This document shows, in pieces, positions 5,805 to 14,082 of a stretch of DNA of 59,134 bases. Origin of the DNA: a virus; IMG/VR virus record IMGVR_UViG_3300030060_005339, positions 1 to 59,134 of that record; one strand, written 5' to 3'. Position 1 is the first letter of the stretch. Every line of letters begins with the position of its first letter. A program made the translations under genes and the position numbers. The notes under the pieces are model-generated. The model did no database searches. It was not told where the DNA came from and worked only from the letters and a program-made list of their open reading frames with translations.

Positions 5805-5865
5805 CTTGTTTGTTCTGACTGACTGCCGACGGCTGCCAGCCTGGACGGATCTGATGTGAGCAAAT

Positions 5866-5891
5866 AAAAAAAGGGCGACTGATGTCGCCCT
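5866..5891 (-). terminator. Intrinsic terminator after the 65-aa gene
   Basis: On the minus strand the 8-bp stem AGGGCGAC / GTCGCCCT with loop ATCA is followed by a run of T (5872-5866). It lies 17 bases past the stop of 5908-6105 and closes that three-gene unit. Confidence 0.85.
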
Positions 5892-5907
5892 CTCTTGTTT
5901 CGGTTGA

Positions 5908-6105
5908 TTACTCCTCACGATGCTTGTAGTAACTGTTTAAACTGTAATCGCTCCAAAGCTGTTCGACCACAGAACCAACGAGGACTTCGCCATACTGACT
6001 GACTGCTGTCTGCATCACTCTGTCGAAAACCTCTTCGATTGTTTCACATTGCAGGTGGCACTCGACCTCCTGCTCTATTTCCATTAGCACATCTTTCATG
6101 CTCAT
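5908..6105 (-). CDS. Hypothetical helical protein, 65 aa
   Basis: Begins MSMKDVLMEIEQEVECHLQC. The whole protein looks helical and acidic, ending YYKHREE. AGGAGAAGATC precedes the start. Last gene of a three-gene minus-strand unit that ends at the terminator 5866-5891. No family recognised. Confidence 0.68.
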   Translation of the reverse strand: MSMKDVLMEIEQEVECHLQCETIEEVFDRVMQTAVSQYGEVLVGSVVEQLWSDYSLNSYYKHREE

Positions 6106-6290
6106 GATCTTCTCCTATAGTTTCTAAAATTAGCGGCAATCTCTATGAGAGCAGCCGAACACATACCAAACAAAACACCGAGTAAAAATACCAAAGTGAA
6201 TTGAATGAAATATCCGTAAGTATCTGCGTAAAAGAACGCAAGACCTAATGACGAGGGCAAAGCCATACTAAACATAACTATGCGACTCAT
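6102..6290 (-). CDS. Small membrane protein, 62 aa
   Basis: Two hydrophobic stretches (about residues 4-21 and 29-53, 'FTLVFLLGVLFGMCSAALIE') suggest two membrane helices, followed by a basic tail (NFRNYRRRS). Overlaps both neighbours by four bases. Could be a small holin-like or exclusion protein, but its place in an early unit away from the lysozyme argues against a lysis role. Confidence 0.65.
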   Translation of the reverse strand: MSRIVMFSMALPSSLGLAFFYADTYGYFIQFTLVFLLGVLFGMCSAALIEIAANFRNYRRRS

Positions 6291-6484
6291 GATAATAACC
6301 CCTGTTCTTGCATCACGATTGCCCCATGCTCTGCCTCATGATCTTCTAGTAGAGGTGTGTCTTCTTGTATCTGCCCATTGGCAACCACAACAACACCATT
6401 GATGACAAGGCTCGTGCAGTTAGGCTCTATCGCCTTTGCTACTTCGAACCCATTATTATTAAACATACTTATTTTTAATTTCAT
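6287..6484 (-). CDS. Hypothetical protein, 65 aa
   Basis: I start at ATG 6484 (MKLKISMFNNNGFEVAKAIE), which has AAAGGAGAAGAT in front, and not at the ATG at 6562, which lacks one. Likely a small beta-rich protein (TSLVINGVVVVANGQIQ). First gene of the 6484-5908 unit. Confidence 0.68.
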   Translation of the reverse strand: MKLKISMFNNNGFEVAKAIEPNCTSLVINGVVVVANGQIQEDTPLLEDHEAEHGAIVMQEQGLLS

Positions 6485-6545
6485 ATCTTCTCCTTTGTGA
6501 TTATTAAATAAGTAAATACATATTAAACAATCGCATGTAATAAGT

Positions 6546-6581
6546 CTATAAGATACATGCACAAATATCCCATATAGTCAA
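6546..6581 (-). promoter_or_regulatory. Candidate promoter region for the 6484-5908 unit
   Basis: On the minus strand TTGACT (6581-6576) is followed by ATATGGGATATTTGTGCATG and TATCTT (6555-6550), a 20-base spacing that is long for sigma70. The shared TATGGGA...TATAG block recurs in other phage intergenic regions. It may be a phage-modified or factor-dependent promoter. Supported by position and motif only. Confidence 0.35.
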
Positions 6582-6622
6582 CCCTTTGCGCGTGTGTGTC
6601 CGCCTTGGCTCGCTCCGCTCGC

Positions 6623-6742
6623 CTTCGCTCGTTGGGGGGGATAGGGTATAGAATGAATCTAATAGCATATTAATGAACAACAGGCGAAGCCCATAATATC
6701 TATTAGAATGAATCTATACCCTATCCCCCCCAACGAGCGAAG
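6623..6742. repeat. Long inverted repeat IR3 (29-bp perfect arms) in the divergent region
   Basis: Arms 6623-6651 and 6714-6742 are exact reverse complements including seven G/C. The stem can extend inward by a second imperfect segment (TCTAATAGCATATT versus AATATCTATTAGA), leaving a short terminal loop. Flanking bases also nearly match (CTCGC on both sides). It occupies the centre of the 6485-6883 gene-free stretch between divergent transcription units. I see no protein-coding gene in that stretch. Candidates are a replication or packaging landmark, or a structured leader. Confidence 0.88.
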
Positions 6743-6797
6743 CGAGTGGGTTGTATATAGAAGAAAAAAATAGACATGGAGAGAATATCCAGAAACT

Positions 6798-6826
6798 TTG
6801 ACAAATGGGGCTCCCCCCTTCATCAT
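6798..6826 (+). promoter_or_regulatory. Candidate promoter for the late (structural) operon
   Basis: TTGACA (6798-6803), 17 bases, then CATCAT (6821-6826) gives a consensus -35 and a 4/6 -10, 58 bases ahead of the large terminase start. The spacer contains GGGGCTCCCC, which could act as an operator. No clear ribosome-binding site precedes the terminase gene. Confidence 0.5.
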
Positions 6827-6883
6827 AGGAAACATTGAAAACGATTTGGCCACAAAAAATTTTAAAATTTCAAAATATTTGGC

Positions 6884-8374
6884 ATGGAAAATCCTGATAT
6901 AAATTTAGAAAGACTAGCAGAGCAATACCCTGAAGCCACCAGAGAACTGTTAGAATTAACTGAAGCACTAAATTCCAAGAAACTACAGCGTGAAGGACAA
7001 GAAAGTTTTTTGACCTATATCAATCACATGTGGCCAGACTTTGTAGAAGGCAGACATCACCAGATATTTGCAGAAAAACTAGAGCAAGTAGCACAAGGCA
7101 AGATAAAACGCTTGATAGTAAACATGCCACCAAGGCATACAAAGTCTGAATTTGCCTCTACATTCTTTCCATCATGGATCTTGGGCCGTAATCCTAAGTT
7201 GAAGATCATGCAGATTACGCACACCGCAGAACTTGCCTTCCGTTTTGGTAGAAAAGTTAGGGATATTATCGACTCAGACCTGTATCAAGACGTTTTTCCT
7301 GGCGTAAGTCTAAAAGCAGACAGCAAATCAGCAGGGAGATGGGAAACCAATAAAGGGGGCGAGGCGTTTTATTCAGGTATTGGTGGTGCGGTAACGGGTC
7401 GTGGTGCAGATCTGCTAGTTTTGGACGATATTCACTCGGAACAAGACGCACTTTCTCCTACAGCTTTGGACAATGCTTGGGAATACTACAGTTCTGGACC
7501 CCGACAAAGGCTACAGCCAGGCGGAGCTATCGTTATTGTCATGACACGTTGGAGTATTAAAGACCTGACAGGTAGATTATTGAACAAACAGGCAGAAGAC
7601 CACGCCGATCAGTGGGAAGTGGTAGAGTTTCCTGCAATATTCCCTGAAACCAACAAACCGTTATGGCCAGAATATTGGCAATTAACAGAATTAGAGGGTG
7701 TAAAAGCCTCTTTGCCAGTAAGCAAGTGGGAAGCACAGTGGATGCAAAACCCTACGTCCGAAGAAGGGGCAATTTTGAAGCGAGAATGGTGGCAATTGTG
7801 GGAAGACGACGAAGTTCCAGAAATGCAGTACGTAATACAGTCGTACGACACGGCATATACCAAGAAAGAAACGTCTGACTTCTCTGCTATTACGACATGG
7901 TGCGTTTTCTACCCTGATCCTCACTCTATGCGGCCAGCTTTGCTATTGCTTGATGTCAAAAAAGGTAGGTGGGACTTTCCTACACTCAAGAGAGAGGCAT
8001 ATAAGCAGTTTGAATACTGGGATCCAGATACAGTTATTGTAGAAGCCAAGGCCAGTGGTCTACCGCTCACGGACGAATTACGTCATGCGGGTATTCCCGT
8101 GGTCAACTATTCACCTGGCAAAGGACAAGACAAGATTGCAAGAGTAAATGCGGTCGCACCCATGTTGGAATCGGGCATGGTGTACGTACCCGACACGCGT
8201 TGGGCGGAAGAATTAGTAGAAGAATGTGCAGCGTTTCCATTTGGAGATCATGACGACTTAGTGGACTCGACAACGCAAGCGTTAATGCGTTATCGACAGG
8301 GCGGATTTATTGGTTTAGAATCGGACGATGATCTGCAGGAAAACGAACCCAGACGGATCAGAGAATATTATTAG
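6884..8374 (+). CDS. terL: Terminase large subunit, 496 aa
   Basis: Packaging motor ATPase and headful/cohesive-end nuclease. Walker A-like 'PPRHTKSE' (about residues 82-89) is the variant typical of terminases, and Walker B 'LLVLDD' (177-182) is followed by the coupling 'IHSEQDA'. The C-terminal RNase H-like nuclease shows 'SYDTAYTKK', 'VIVEAKASG' and 'GDHDDLVDSTTQALMRY'. The length is normal. It acts with the small subunit whose gene lies about 6.7 kb away across the origin of numbering, separated by leftward genes, which is unusual. First gene of the long rightward structural operon. Confidence 0.95.
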   Translation: MENPDINLERLAEQYPEATRELLELTEALNSKKLQREGQESFLTYINHMWPDFVEGRHHQIFAEKLEQVAQGKIKRLIVNMPPRHTKSEFASTFFPSWILGRNPKLKIMQITHTAELAFRFGRKVRDIIDSDLYQDVFPGVSLKADSKSAGRWETNKGGEAFYSGIGGAVTGRGADLLVLDDIHSEQDALSPTALDNAWEYYSSGPRQRLQPGGAIVIVMTRWSIKDLTGRLLNKQAEDHADQWEVVEFPAIFPETNKPLWPEYWQLTELEGVKASLPVSKWEAQWMQNPTSEEGAILKREWWQLWEDDEVPEMQYVIQSYDTAYTKKETSDFSAITTWCVFYPDPHSMRPALLLLDVKKGRWDFPTLKREAYKQFEYWDPDTVIVEAKASGLPLTDELRHAGIPVVNYSPGKGQDKIARVNAVAPMLESGMVYVPDTRWAEELVEECAAFPFGDHDDLVDSTTQALMRYRQGGFIGLESDDDLQENEPRRIREYY

Positions 8375-8383
8375 GAGAGAGCA

Positions 8384-8542
8384 ATGGCTGATAAAGGCGA
8401 AAAGATAAAGGACCAAGGATTTGTTCCTTATGCAAAACAAACTGATATGAAAGCACCCATGACCAAACCTGGAGACGGGAAAGGCAAAAGCCGTGGTGGT
8501 GGAGACGCAATGAGAGGAACAAAGTTTACGGGCGTTTACTAA
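8384..8542 (+). CDS. Small Gly/Lys-rich protein, 52 aa
   Basis: ATG at 8384 after AGGAGAGAGCA. Sequence begins MADKGEKIKDQGFVPYAKQT and has a glycine-rich end (GKGKSRGGGDAMRGT). Lies between large terminase and portal with 9 and 7 base gaps, a site where marine phages often hold such a small protein. Probably unfolded and basic. Function unknown. Confidence 0.65.
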   Translation: MADKGEKIKDQGFVPYAKQTDMKAPMTKPGDGKGKSRGGGDAMRGTKFTGVY

Positions 8543-8549
8543 ACTGTAG

Positions 8550-10952
8550 ATGGCAGAGAACAGTAAACCAACCAACATAGAAAGGTTGTCAGATCTTATT
8601 GATCTGGAAGTACAAGACGGAGAGGAAGTTCAAATTGAAGAGCCCATGCAAATGGGTGAAGGCGATATTGCCGTTGAACTATCCGAAGAAGGCGCACAGA
8701 TAGATTTCTTTCCTGATGAAGAAGTTATCGATACCACGCCCTTCGACGCAAACTTAGCGGAGTACGTTGACGAAGGCGAGCTAGGACGAATTGCTTATCA
8801 ACTGATTACTGACTATGAAGAAGACAAAGGAAGTCGTCACGATTGGGAAGATGCTTACGTAAGAGGGTTAGACCTACTTGGATTCAAGTACGAAGACAGA
8901 GACAGACCTTTTCCAGGAGCATCAGGCGTAACCCATCCTATGCTCGCCGAATCCGTAACCCAGTTCCAAGCGCAGGCATTTAAGGAACTATTGCCAAGTA
9001 AAGGCCCTGTGAAAACAAGAGTTATGGGCAACGAAACTCCTGACGTAGAAGATCAAGCACGTAGGGTAGAAGAGTTCATGAACTACCAGATTACTACGGT
9101 AATGGAAGAATATACTCCTGAAATGGATCAATTATTGTTCTATTTGCCACTAGCAGGGACAGCATTTAAGAAAGTTTATTACGACCCAAGCAAACAAAGA
9201 GCAGTCAGCACCTTTGTACCCGTAGAAGATTTAGTCGTTCCATACACAGCCAGTGACCTAGAAACGTGTGAAAGAGTTACACATGTAGTCAAAATGAGCT
9301 ACAACGAAATCAGAACACAACAACTTGCAGGATTCTACAGAGACATACCATTACAGCCTGCTGAAACAAACATAGGCAGCGAAACCACAGACAAAGAAGA
9401 CGAGCTAGAAGGACTTAGTGCTAACACCAATGACATGATGTATGAACTGTTGGAGTGTCACGTATCTATAGACATACCAGGTTTTGAAGATCCAGACGGA
9501 TACCACTTGCCTTACATTATTACGATAGACAGAGCGTCAAACGCAGTCTTATCTATTAGAAGGAACTACCGTCAGGACGATCCACTAAGAACAAAAATAC
9601 AATACTTTGTACACTACAAGTTTCTCCCTGGTCTTGGATTCTATGGGTTCGGCTTAATACACATGATTGGCGGACTGTCTCGAACCGCTACTGGAGCCCT
9701 ACGACAATTGATCGATGCAGGTACGCTGGCAAATCTACCTGCTGGATTTAAGGCCAGGGGACTTAGAATCAGGGACGATGAAACTCCACTAGAACCAGGA
9801 GAGTTTAGAGACGTAGATGCACCAGGCGGAGCGTTAAGAGATTCATTAATACCGCTACCGTACAAAGAACCATCTGGTACGTTACTGTCCCTATTAGGAT
9901 TTTGTGTAGAAGCGGGACAACGATTTGCATCAATTACGAATTTACAAATAGGCGAAGGCAACCAAGAACTTCCTGTTGGAACAACCATGGCTTTACTAGA
10001 GCAAGGCACAAGAGTCATGTCTGCAGTTCACAAAAGACTACACTATGCACAAAAAACAGAATTTAAGATACTAACCAGATTGTTTGCAGAGTATCTGCCT
10101 CCTGTATATCCATACCAAGTTATAGGCGGAGACCAACAAATCAAACAAGCCGACTTTGATAACAGAGTAGATGTGATACCTGTGAGTGATCCTAACTTCT
10201 TCTCAATGAGCCAACGTATTACATTGGCACAACAAGAGCTCCAGTTAGTACAAAGCAATCCTGAGATACACAACATCAAAGAATCGTACAGAAGAATGTA
10301 CCAAGCCTTAGGCACTGAAAATATTGAAGCGTTGTTCGCACCTGATCCGCCCCCACCCGTTCCGATGGATCCAGCAAGTGAGAATAGCGCAGCATTAATG
10401 GGTGCACCTCTTATGGCATTCCCTGATCAGGCGCATCAGATTCACATAGAGGTGCATCTTTCTTTCTTAGAGTCTGGAGCAGGTATGACAAACCCTGCAG
10501 CGGTGCCTATGATGGTGTCGCACATATTCCAACACATATCATTAGAAGCACAGAACCAAGCTAATGAACAGATGCCAGATCAACCACAACCGACGCAACA
10601 ACAGATACCAGCCATGCAGCAAGGAGGAATGATGATGCCGCCCCCACCTAACCCTGCAAAAGAAGCTTTGAAGGCACAACTAGAACTAGAGATCATGGAA
10701 TCGATCATGCCTAGAATAGAGAAGATACTATCTACTGACGATGGCGTAGTGGCACTGAAACAGCAAGAGCTTGCAATTCGTGCAAAAGAGAACGAAGATG
10801 ATAAAATGATTGCAGAGGAAAGAATCAAACTGGATAAAGCGAAGCTTAAACAGAAAGATCAATCCGAAGAAGAGAAACTAAGATCTCAAGAAGATATAGC
10901 AGCAATGAAAGTTGGTGCAGAAAGAGAAAGGACAAGAAAAGATGGTAATTAA
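8550..10952 (+). CDS. Portal protein, 800 aa
   Basis: Large P22-like portal, called from its position after terL and before scaffold and capsid, from its size, and from the N-terminal region 'DKGSRHDWEDAYVRGLDLLGF' and 'FPGASGVTHPMLAESV'. The portal is the dodecameric ring through which DNA enters and leaves the head. The C-terminal 150 residues contain a proline/glutamine-rich stretch (QQGGMMMPPPPNP) and then a long charged coiled coil (residues about 720-800) that could form the inward-facing barrel. Its end overlaps the next gene. Confidence 0.8.
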   Translation: MAENSKPTNIERLSDLIDLEVQDGEEVQIEEPMQMGEGDIAVELSEEGAQIDFFPDEEVIDTTPFDANLAEYVDEGELGRIAYQLITDYEEDKGSRHDWEDAYVRGLDLLGFKYEDRDRPFPGASGVTHPMLAESVTQFQAQAFKELLPSKGPVKTRVMGNETPDVEDQARRVEEFMNYQITTVMEEYTPEMDQLLFYLPLAGTAFKKVYYDPSKQRAVSTFVPVEDLVVPYTASDLETCERVTHVVKMSYNEIRTQQLAGFYRDIPLQPAETNIGSETTDKEDELEGLSANTNDMMYELLECHVSIDIPGFEDPDGYHLPYIITIDRASNAVLSIRRNYRQDDPLRTKIQYFVHYKFLPGLGFYGFGLIHMIGGLSRTATGALRQLIDAGTLANLPAGFKARGLRIRDDETPLEPGEFRDVDAPGGALRDSLIPLPYKEPSGTLLSLLGFCVEAGQRFASITNLQIGEGNQELPVGTTMALLEQGTRVMSAVHKRLHYAQKTEFKILTRLFAEYLPPVYPYQVIGGDQQIKQADFDNRVDVIPVSDPNFFSMSQRITLAQQELQLVQSNPEIHNIKESYRRMYQALGTENIEALFAPDPPPPVPMDPASENSAALMGAPLMAFPDQAHQIHIEVHLSFLESGAGMTNPAAVPMMVSHIFQHISLEAQNQANEQMPDQPQPTQQQIPAMQQGGMMMPPPPNPAKEALKAQLELEIMESIMPRIEKILSTDDGVVALKQQELAIRAKENEDDKMIAEERIKLDKAKLKQKDQSEEEKLRSQEDIAAMKVGAERERTRKDGN

Positions 10953-11907
10953 AATTCCAGGCCTAGAAAACATTGACATGGAAGCTATAAACTCAGCTGT
11001 TGAACAAGCTGTGGCTTCTGCTGGCGTAGGTCAATTAGACTTAGGGTCTTTAGGAACAAGCGGACAGTCTGTTATGGAAGGTGAGCCAGTAACTTTAGCT
11101 GCTGACCCTGTAGCTCCAGTTTTTGACACAAACGATGTAGCGGGTTCATTAGCTGCTGGTTTAGTTCCAACACAAGCAGACATTGTAAACATGTATGCAC
11201 CCTATGTTTTTGGTTCTAAAGTTCCAGAAAAAACTTTTAATGAGATAAGAGCTTTAGAAGAAGCTGGTTATCCTTTAATAATTGATGGCAAACAGTATGC
11301 ACCAACCAGCACTATTTCTCATATACAAGATGGTAAGTTTATACCCAAGACTGTAGGCACTGACTACACTTATCCAAGCGTAGCAGACACTGTTATTACG
11401 GGTGAGCCAGAGGTCACCCCCATGGATAGCGATATAGACAGAGCTGTTGCTACAGCCGTAGCGTCTGCTATGGCATCTGGTGGAGACATGCTAGTACAAG
11501 CTGCTGACGATCCTATAATGACTGCGGTTGAAACAGCCGTGGGCAGTGGTCAACCGACCACGGACGATACTATACTTACAGAACAAGCAATGACTTCTGT
11601 TCCTACAGAAACAACACAAGTAGCACAAGAAGCACAACCCGATTTCATGACTCAGATAAACGAACTTATTGCACAAATGCAAGCTGAACAAACTGCCGCA
11701 GCCGCTGCCCAGCAACAACAAGCAGCTGAAATGGCACAGAATTACATGGTTGGACAACCAGCCGTAGGTTATAACCCGTACGAAAGCGGACAGTATCAGA
11801 ACAATCCGTATGGAGCCGCTGGAGTACCAGACATGGGAGGTATAACATCTATACCTGTACCTGCAGCCTATACCCCTAACCCTTACTTAATCGGAGGAAC
11901 AACATAG
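10942..11907 (+). CDS. Hypothetical structural-region protein, 321 aa
   Basis: I start at ATG 10942 (MVIKIPGLENIDMEAI), preceded by GAAAGGACAAG, not at an upstream TTG. The chain is low in charge and rich in Ala, Val, Thr and Gln. It has repeated 'AVEQAVASAG', 'AVATAVASAM' and 'AVETAVGSG' units, a Gln/Ala run (QAEQTAAAAAQQQQA) and a Pro/Tyr/Gly-rich tail. It looks like a flexible virion or assembly protein. Its stop TAG shares four bases with the ATA start of the next gene. I do not recognise the family. Confidence 0.65.
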   Translation: MVIKIPGLENIDMEAINSAVEQAVASAGVGQLDLGSLGTSGQSVMEGEPVTLAADPVAPVFDTNDVAGSLAAGLVPTQADIVNMYAPYVFGSKVPEKTFNEIRALEEAGYPLIIDGKQYAPTSTISHIQDGKFIPKTVGTDYTYPSVADTVITGEPEVTPMDSDIDRAVATAVASAMASGGDMLVQAADDPIMTAVETAVGSGQPTTDDTILTEQAMTSVPTETTQVAQEAQPDFMTQINELIAQMQAEQTAAAAAQQQQAAEMAQNYMVGQPAVGYNPYESGQYQNNPYGAAGVPDMGGITSIPVPAAYTPNPYLIGGTT

Positions 11908-12092
11908 ATTTACTACAATTCGCGACAGCTGTATTGCGCGCCATAGATGAAAAAGAACAGCAACTTCAAGAAATACTCTCCAACGGCGAAGTCCGAGATT
12001 GGGAGCATTACAAGAATCTGACTGGTCAAGTCGAGGCGTTAAATTACACACGAGAAGAAATTCGACAACTAATGAAAAACCAGGAGATATAA
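11904..12092 (+). CDS. Small helical protein, 62 aa, apparent ATA start
   Basis: The frame from 11904 reads (M)DLLQFATAVLRAIDEKEQQL and ends RQLMKNQEI. No ATG or GTG exists at its start. A strong ribosome-binding site, GGAGG, lies six bases before ATA 11904, and ATAG gives a four-base stop/start overlap with the upstream gene like the ATGA overlaps elsewhere. In-frame TTG 11934 is the fallback and would remove ten conserved-looking residues. The protein is helical and charged; similar small proteins occur next to portals in marine phages, function unknown. Confidence 0.6.
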   Translation: MDLLQFATAVLRAIDEKEQQLQEILSNGEVRDWEHYKNLTGQVEALNYTREEIRQLMKNQEI

Positions 12093-12569
12093 ATGCCAAC
12101 CCCAAGCACGTTAGCAATGGAAGAAGAATGGAAAAAGAAAGAAGCAGATAAGTCTGTTTTAGAAAAAGCTTATCAATCAGGTAAGAAAAAAGGAGACGCG
12201 ACCACGCTCGATCCTGATAAATTAGATTCAAAACTACTAGATCAACTACCTTCACCTACAGGGTGGAGAGTTATGATCTTGCCGTACAAAGGCCAAGGAC
12301 AAACCGAAGGTGGTATTGTCCTGACAAGCGAAACTCGTGAAAGACAGCAGATAGGAACGCTGCTTGGCTACGTACTAAAAGTCGGACCACAAGCGTACGA
12401 CGGAGAAAGATTTTCTACTGGCCCTTGGTGCAAACCAGGAGACTGGGTATTGATTGGAAGATACTCAGGATCAAGGATACAAATCGAAGGCGGAGAAATA
12501 AAACTGTTGAATGATGATGAAATCATTGCAACGGTTCCAGACCCAGAAGCAATTCTGCATCAATTTTAA
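12093..12569 (+). CDS. GroES-like co-chaperonin, 158 aa
   Basis: After a 50-residue charged N-terminal extension, the Cpn10 fold is visible: 'PTGWRVMILPYKGQ', a mobile-loop region 'GGIVLTSETRERQQI', 'GYVLKVGPQAY', 'PWCKPGDWVLIGRYSGSRI' and 'EIKLLNDDEIIATV'. Cpn10 caps the host GroEL chamber. Phage versions (as T4 Gp31) tailor it for capsid protein. Position just before scaffold and capsid fits that. No GroEL partner is present, so host GroEL is the likely partner. The long extension is unusual. Confidence 0.85.
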   Translation: MPTPSTLAMEEEWKKKEADKSVLEKAYQSGKKKGDATTLDPDKLDSKLLDQLPSPTGWRVMILPYKGQGQTEGGIVLTSETRERQQIGTLLGYVLKVGPQAYDGERFSTGPWCKPGDWVLIGRYSGSRIQIEGGEIKLLNDDEIIATVPDPEAILHQF

Positions 12570-12587
12570 TAACCATGGAGAACGACC

Positions 12588-13535
12588 ATGCCTGAGCATA
12601 AACTAAATATGAATGCCGCTGAGGAAACAGTACAGTTAGATGATACTGGTCCTGAGGTGGATGTTGATATAGACGAAGGTGGAGCTTTACCTATAGATCC
12701 CCAGCAACCTACTAAACCTGTACTAGGTGACGAGGGAGCTGCGGAAGTAGTACCAGAGCCCCAACCCGAAGAAGCAAAAGCTGACGATCACGAAGAATAC
12801 AGTAAAAGTGTAAAGAAACGTATTGACAAGCTAACTGCTAAACTAAGGGAAGCCGAACGAAGAGAGCAAGCAGCAACGCAATTTGCAGAAAACGTAAAGA
12901 AAGAAAACGAAACATTAACACAACAAAAAACGAATTTAGATAGTAACTACATCGTAGCTGAGGCCAATAGGATTTCAGCTGAAACCGAAGCAACGAAAAA
13001 TATTTTAAGAAAAGCAAACGAAGAAGCAGATATTGAAGCACAAACAAACGCACAACAAAAACTAGCAGCTCTTGCCGTTGAAGCTCAACGTGTACAAGCT
13101 TTGAACCAAGAGCGCACTGCACAAGCAGCGCAATACCAACAAGTAACACAGGATATTCCGAAAGGGCCACAGCCACAGCCTCAAGAGTATTCTGAACCAG
13201 ATCCCAAAGCTCAAGCATGGGCAGAAGAGAATCCTTGGTTCGGAAACGACAAAGCTATGACTATGACCTCGTTTGCTTTTCATGAAGATTTGTTGTCAGA
13301 AGGGTTTGACCCCGCAAGCAATGAATACTATGATGAGATAAATAACAGGATTCGAAACGAGTTCCCTCATAAATTTAATGATGAAACTCAGCCGAACCAA
13401 CCCGCTCAGACGGTAGCACCAGCGAAGCGAAGTGCAAAATCAGGGCGCAAAACTGTGAGACTCACACCTTCACAGGTTGCAATAGCAAATAAATTGGGTG
13501 TGCCTTTAGAAGAGTACGCGAAATATGTTGAATAA
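12588..13535 (+). CDS. Capsid scaffolding protein, 315 aa
   Basis: An acidic N-terminus (DVDIDEGG, residues 20-35) is followed by a long coiled coil (about residues 70-190, rich in K, E, Q and A) and a basic C-terminal region (AKRSAKSGRKTVRLTPSQ). This is the usual layout of podovirus scaffolds, which form the internal core that shapes the procapsid and bind the capsid protein through a basic C-terminus. Position two genes before the capsid genes agrees. ATG at 12588 follows GGAG. Confidence 0.75.
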   Translation: MPEHKLNMNAAEETVQLDDTGPEVDVDIDEGGALPIDPQQPTKPVLGDEGAAEVVPEPQPEEAKADDHEEYSKSVKKRIDKLTAKLREAERREQAATQFAENVKKENETLTQQKTNLDSNYIVAEANRISAETEATKNILRKANEEADIEAQTNAQQKLAALAVEAQRVQALNQERTAQAAQYQQVTQDIPKGPQPQPQEYSEPDPKAQAWAEENPWFGNDKAMTMTSFAFHEDLLSEGFDPASNEYYDEINNRIRNEFPHKFNDETQPNQPAQTVAPAKRSAKSGRKTVRLTPSQVAIANKLGVPLEEYAKYVE

Positions 13536-13550
13536 CGTGGAGCAACGTAA

Positions 13551-14042
13551 ATGACTGAAAATAATAAAAAGATTGACGAGAATCGTCAACCACGCGAAGC
13601 CCAGACTCGCGAAAAGCAAGTAGCGAGAAAACCATGGGCTCCCCCATCTGCTTTGGACGCACCTACACCTCCCGAAGGTTATGTTCATCGTTGGGTGAGA
13701 TTAGAAATCAGAGGACAAGATGATCGTAAGAATGTCATGTCTAAGATGAGGGAAGGATGGGAACCTGTGAGAGCAGATGAATATCCTGACTTTGAATCTC
13801 CGACAATCGATGATGGTAAGTTTGAGGGTGTTATAGGCGTTGGTGGTTTAATACTATGTAGGATTCCTATTGAAACTGTACAGGAAAGATCTGAATACTT
13901 TGCAAATAAAACGCAAAGCCAGATGGATGCTGTAGATAACGATATGATGAAAGATGGTACGCACCCCAGTATGTCCATAAACAGACCAGAGAGGCAGTCG
14001 CGCGTAACAATTGGTGGAACTCAAGGTTCGTCAAACAACTAA
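13551..14042 (+). CDS. Conserved structural-module protein, 163 aa
   Basis: An N-terminal unfolded, charged region is followed by 'GYVHRWVRLEIRGQDDRKNV' and 'MREGWEPVRADEYPDF', a pattern I associate with a conserved protein found between scaffold and capsid genes of marine phages. No function is established to my knowledge. Starts with ATG 13551 behind GTGGAGCAACGTAA. Probable capsid-assembly accessory. Confidence 0.7.
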   Translation: MTENNKKIDENRQPREAQTREKQVARKPWAPPSALDAPTPPEGYVHRWVRLEIRGQDDRKNVMSKMREGWEPVRADEYPDFESPTIDDGKFEGVIGVGGLILCRIPIETVQERSEYFANKTQSQMDAVDNDMMKDGTHPSMSINRPERQSRVTIGGTQGSSNN

Positions 14043-14082
14043 GAGTTCTTTATATTAATTCTTGTAAATTAGAGAAAAGAAT

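Noticed and set aside
5697-5918. 73-codon minus-strand open frame
   Set aside because: It runs through the IR2 inverted repeat, the CTTG tract and the terminator of the upstream gene, and its composition is not protein-like.
6776-6838. 20-codon plus-strand frame ahead of terL
   Set aside because: Too short, no ribosome-binding site, and overlaps the candidate late promoter.
6659-6853. 64-codon minus-strand open frame in the divergent region
   Set aside because: It spans one arm of IR3 and the candidate late promoter, has no ribosome-binding site and shows no protein-like pattern.
10912-10941. Ten-residue N-terminal extension from TTG for the 321-aa protein
   Set aside because: ATG 10942 has a ribosome-binding site and a natural protein start; the extension lies in the portal gene.
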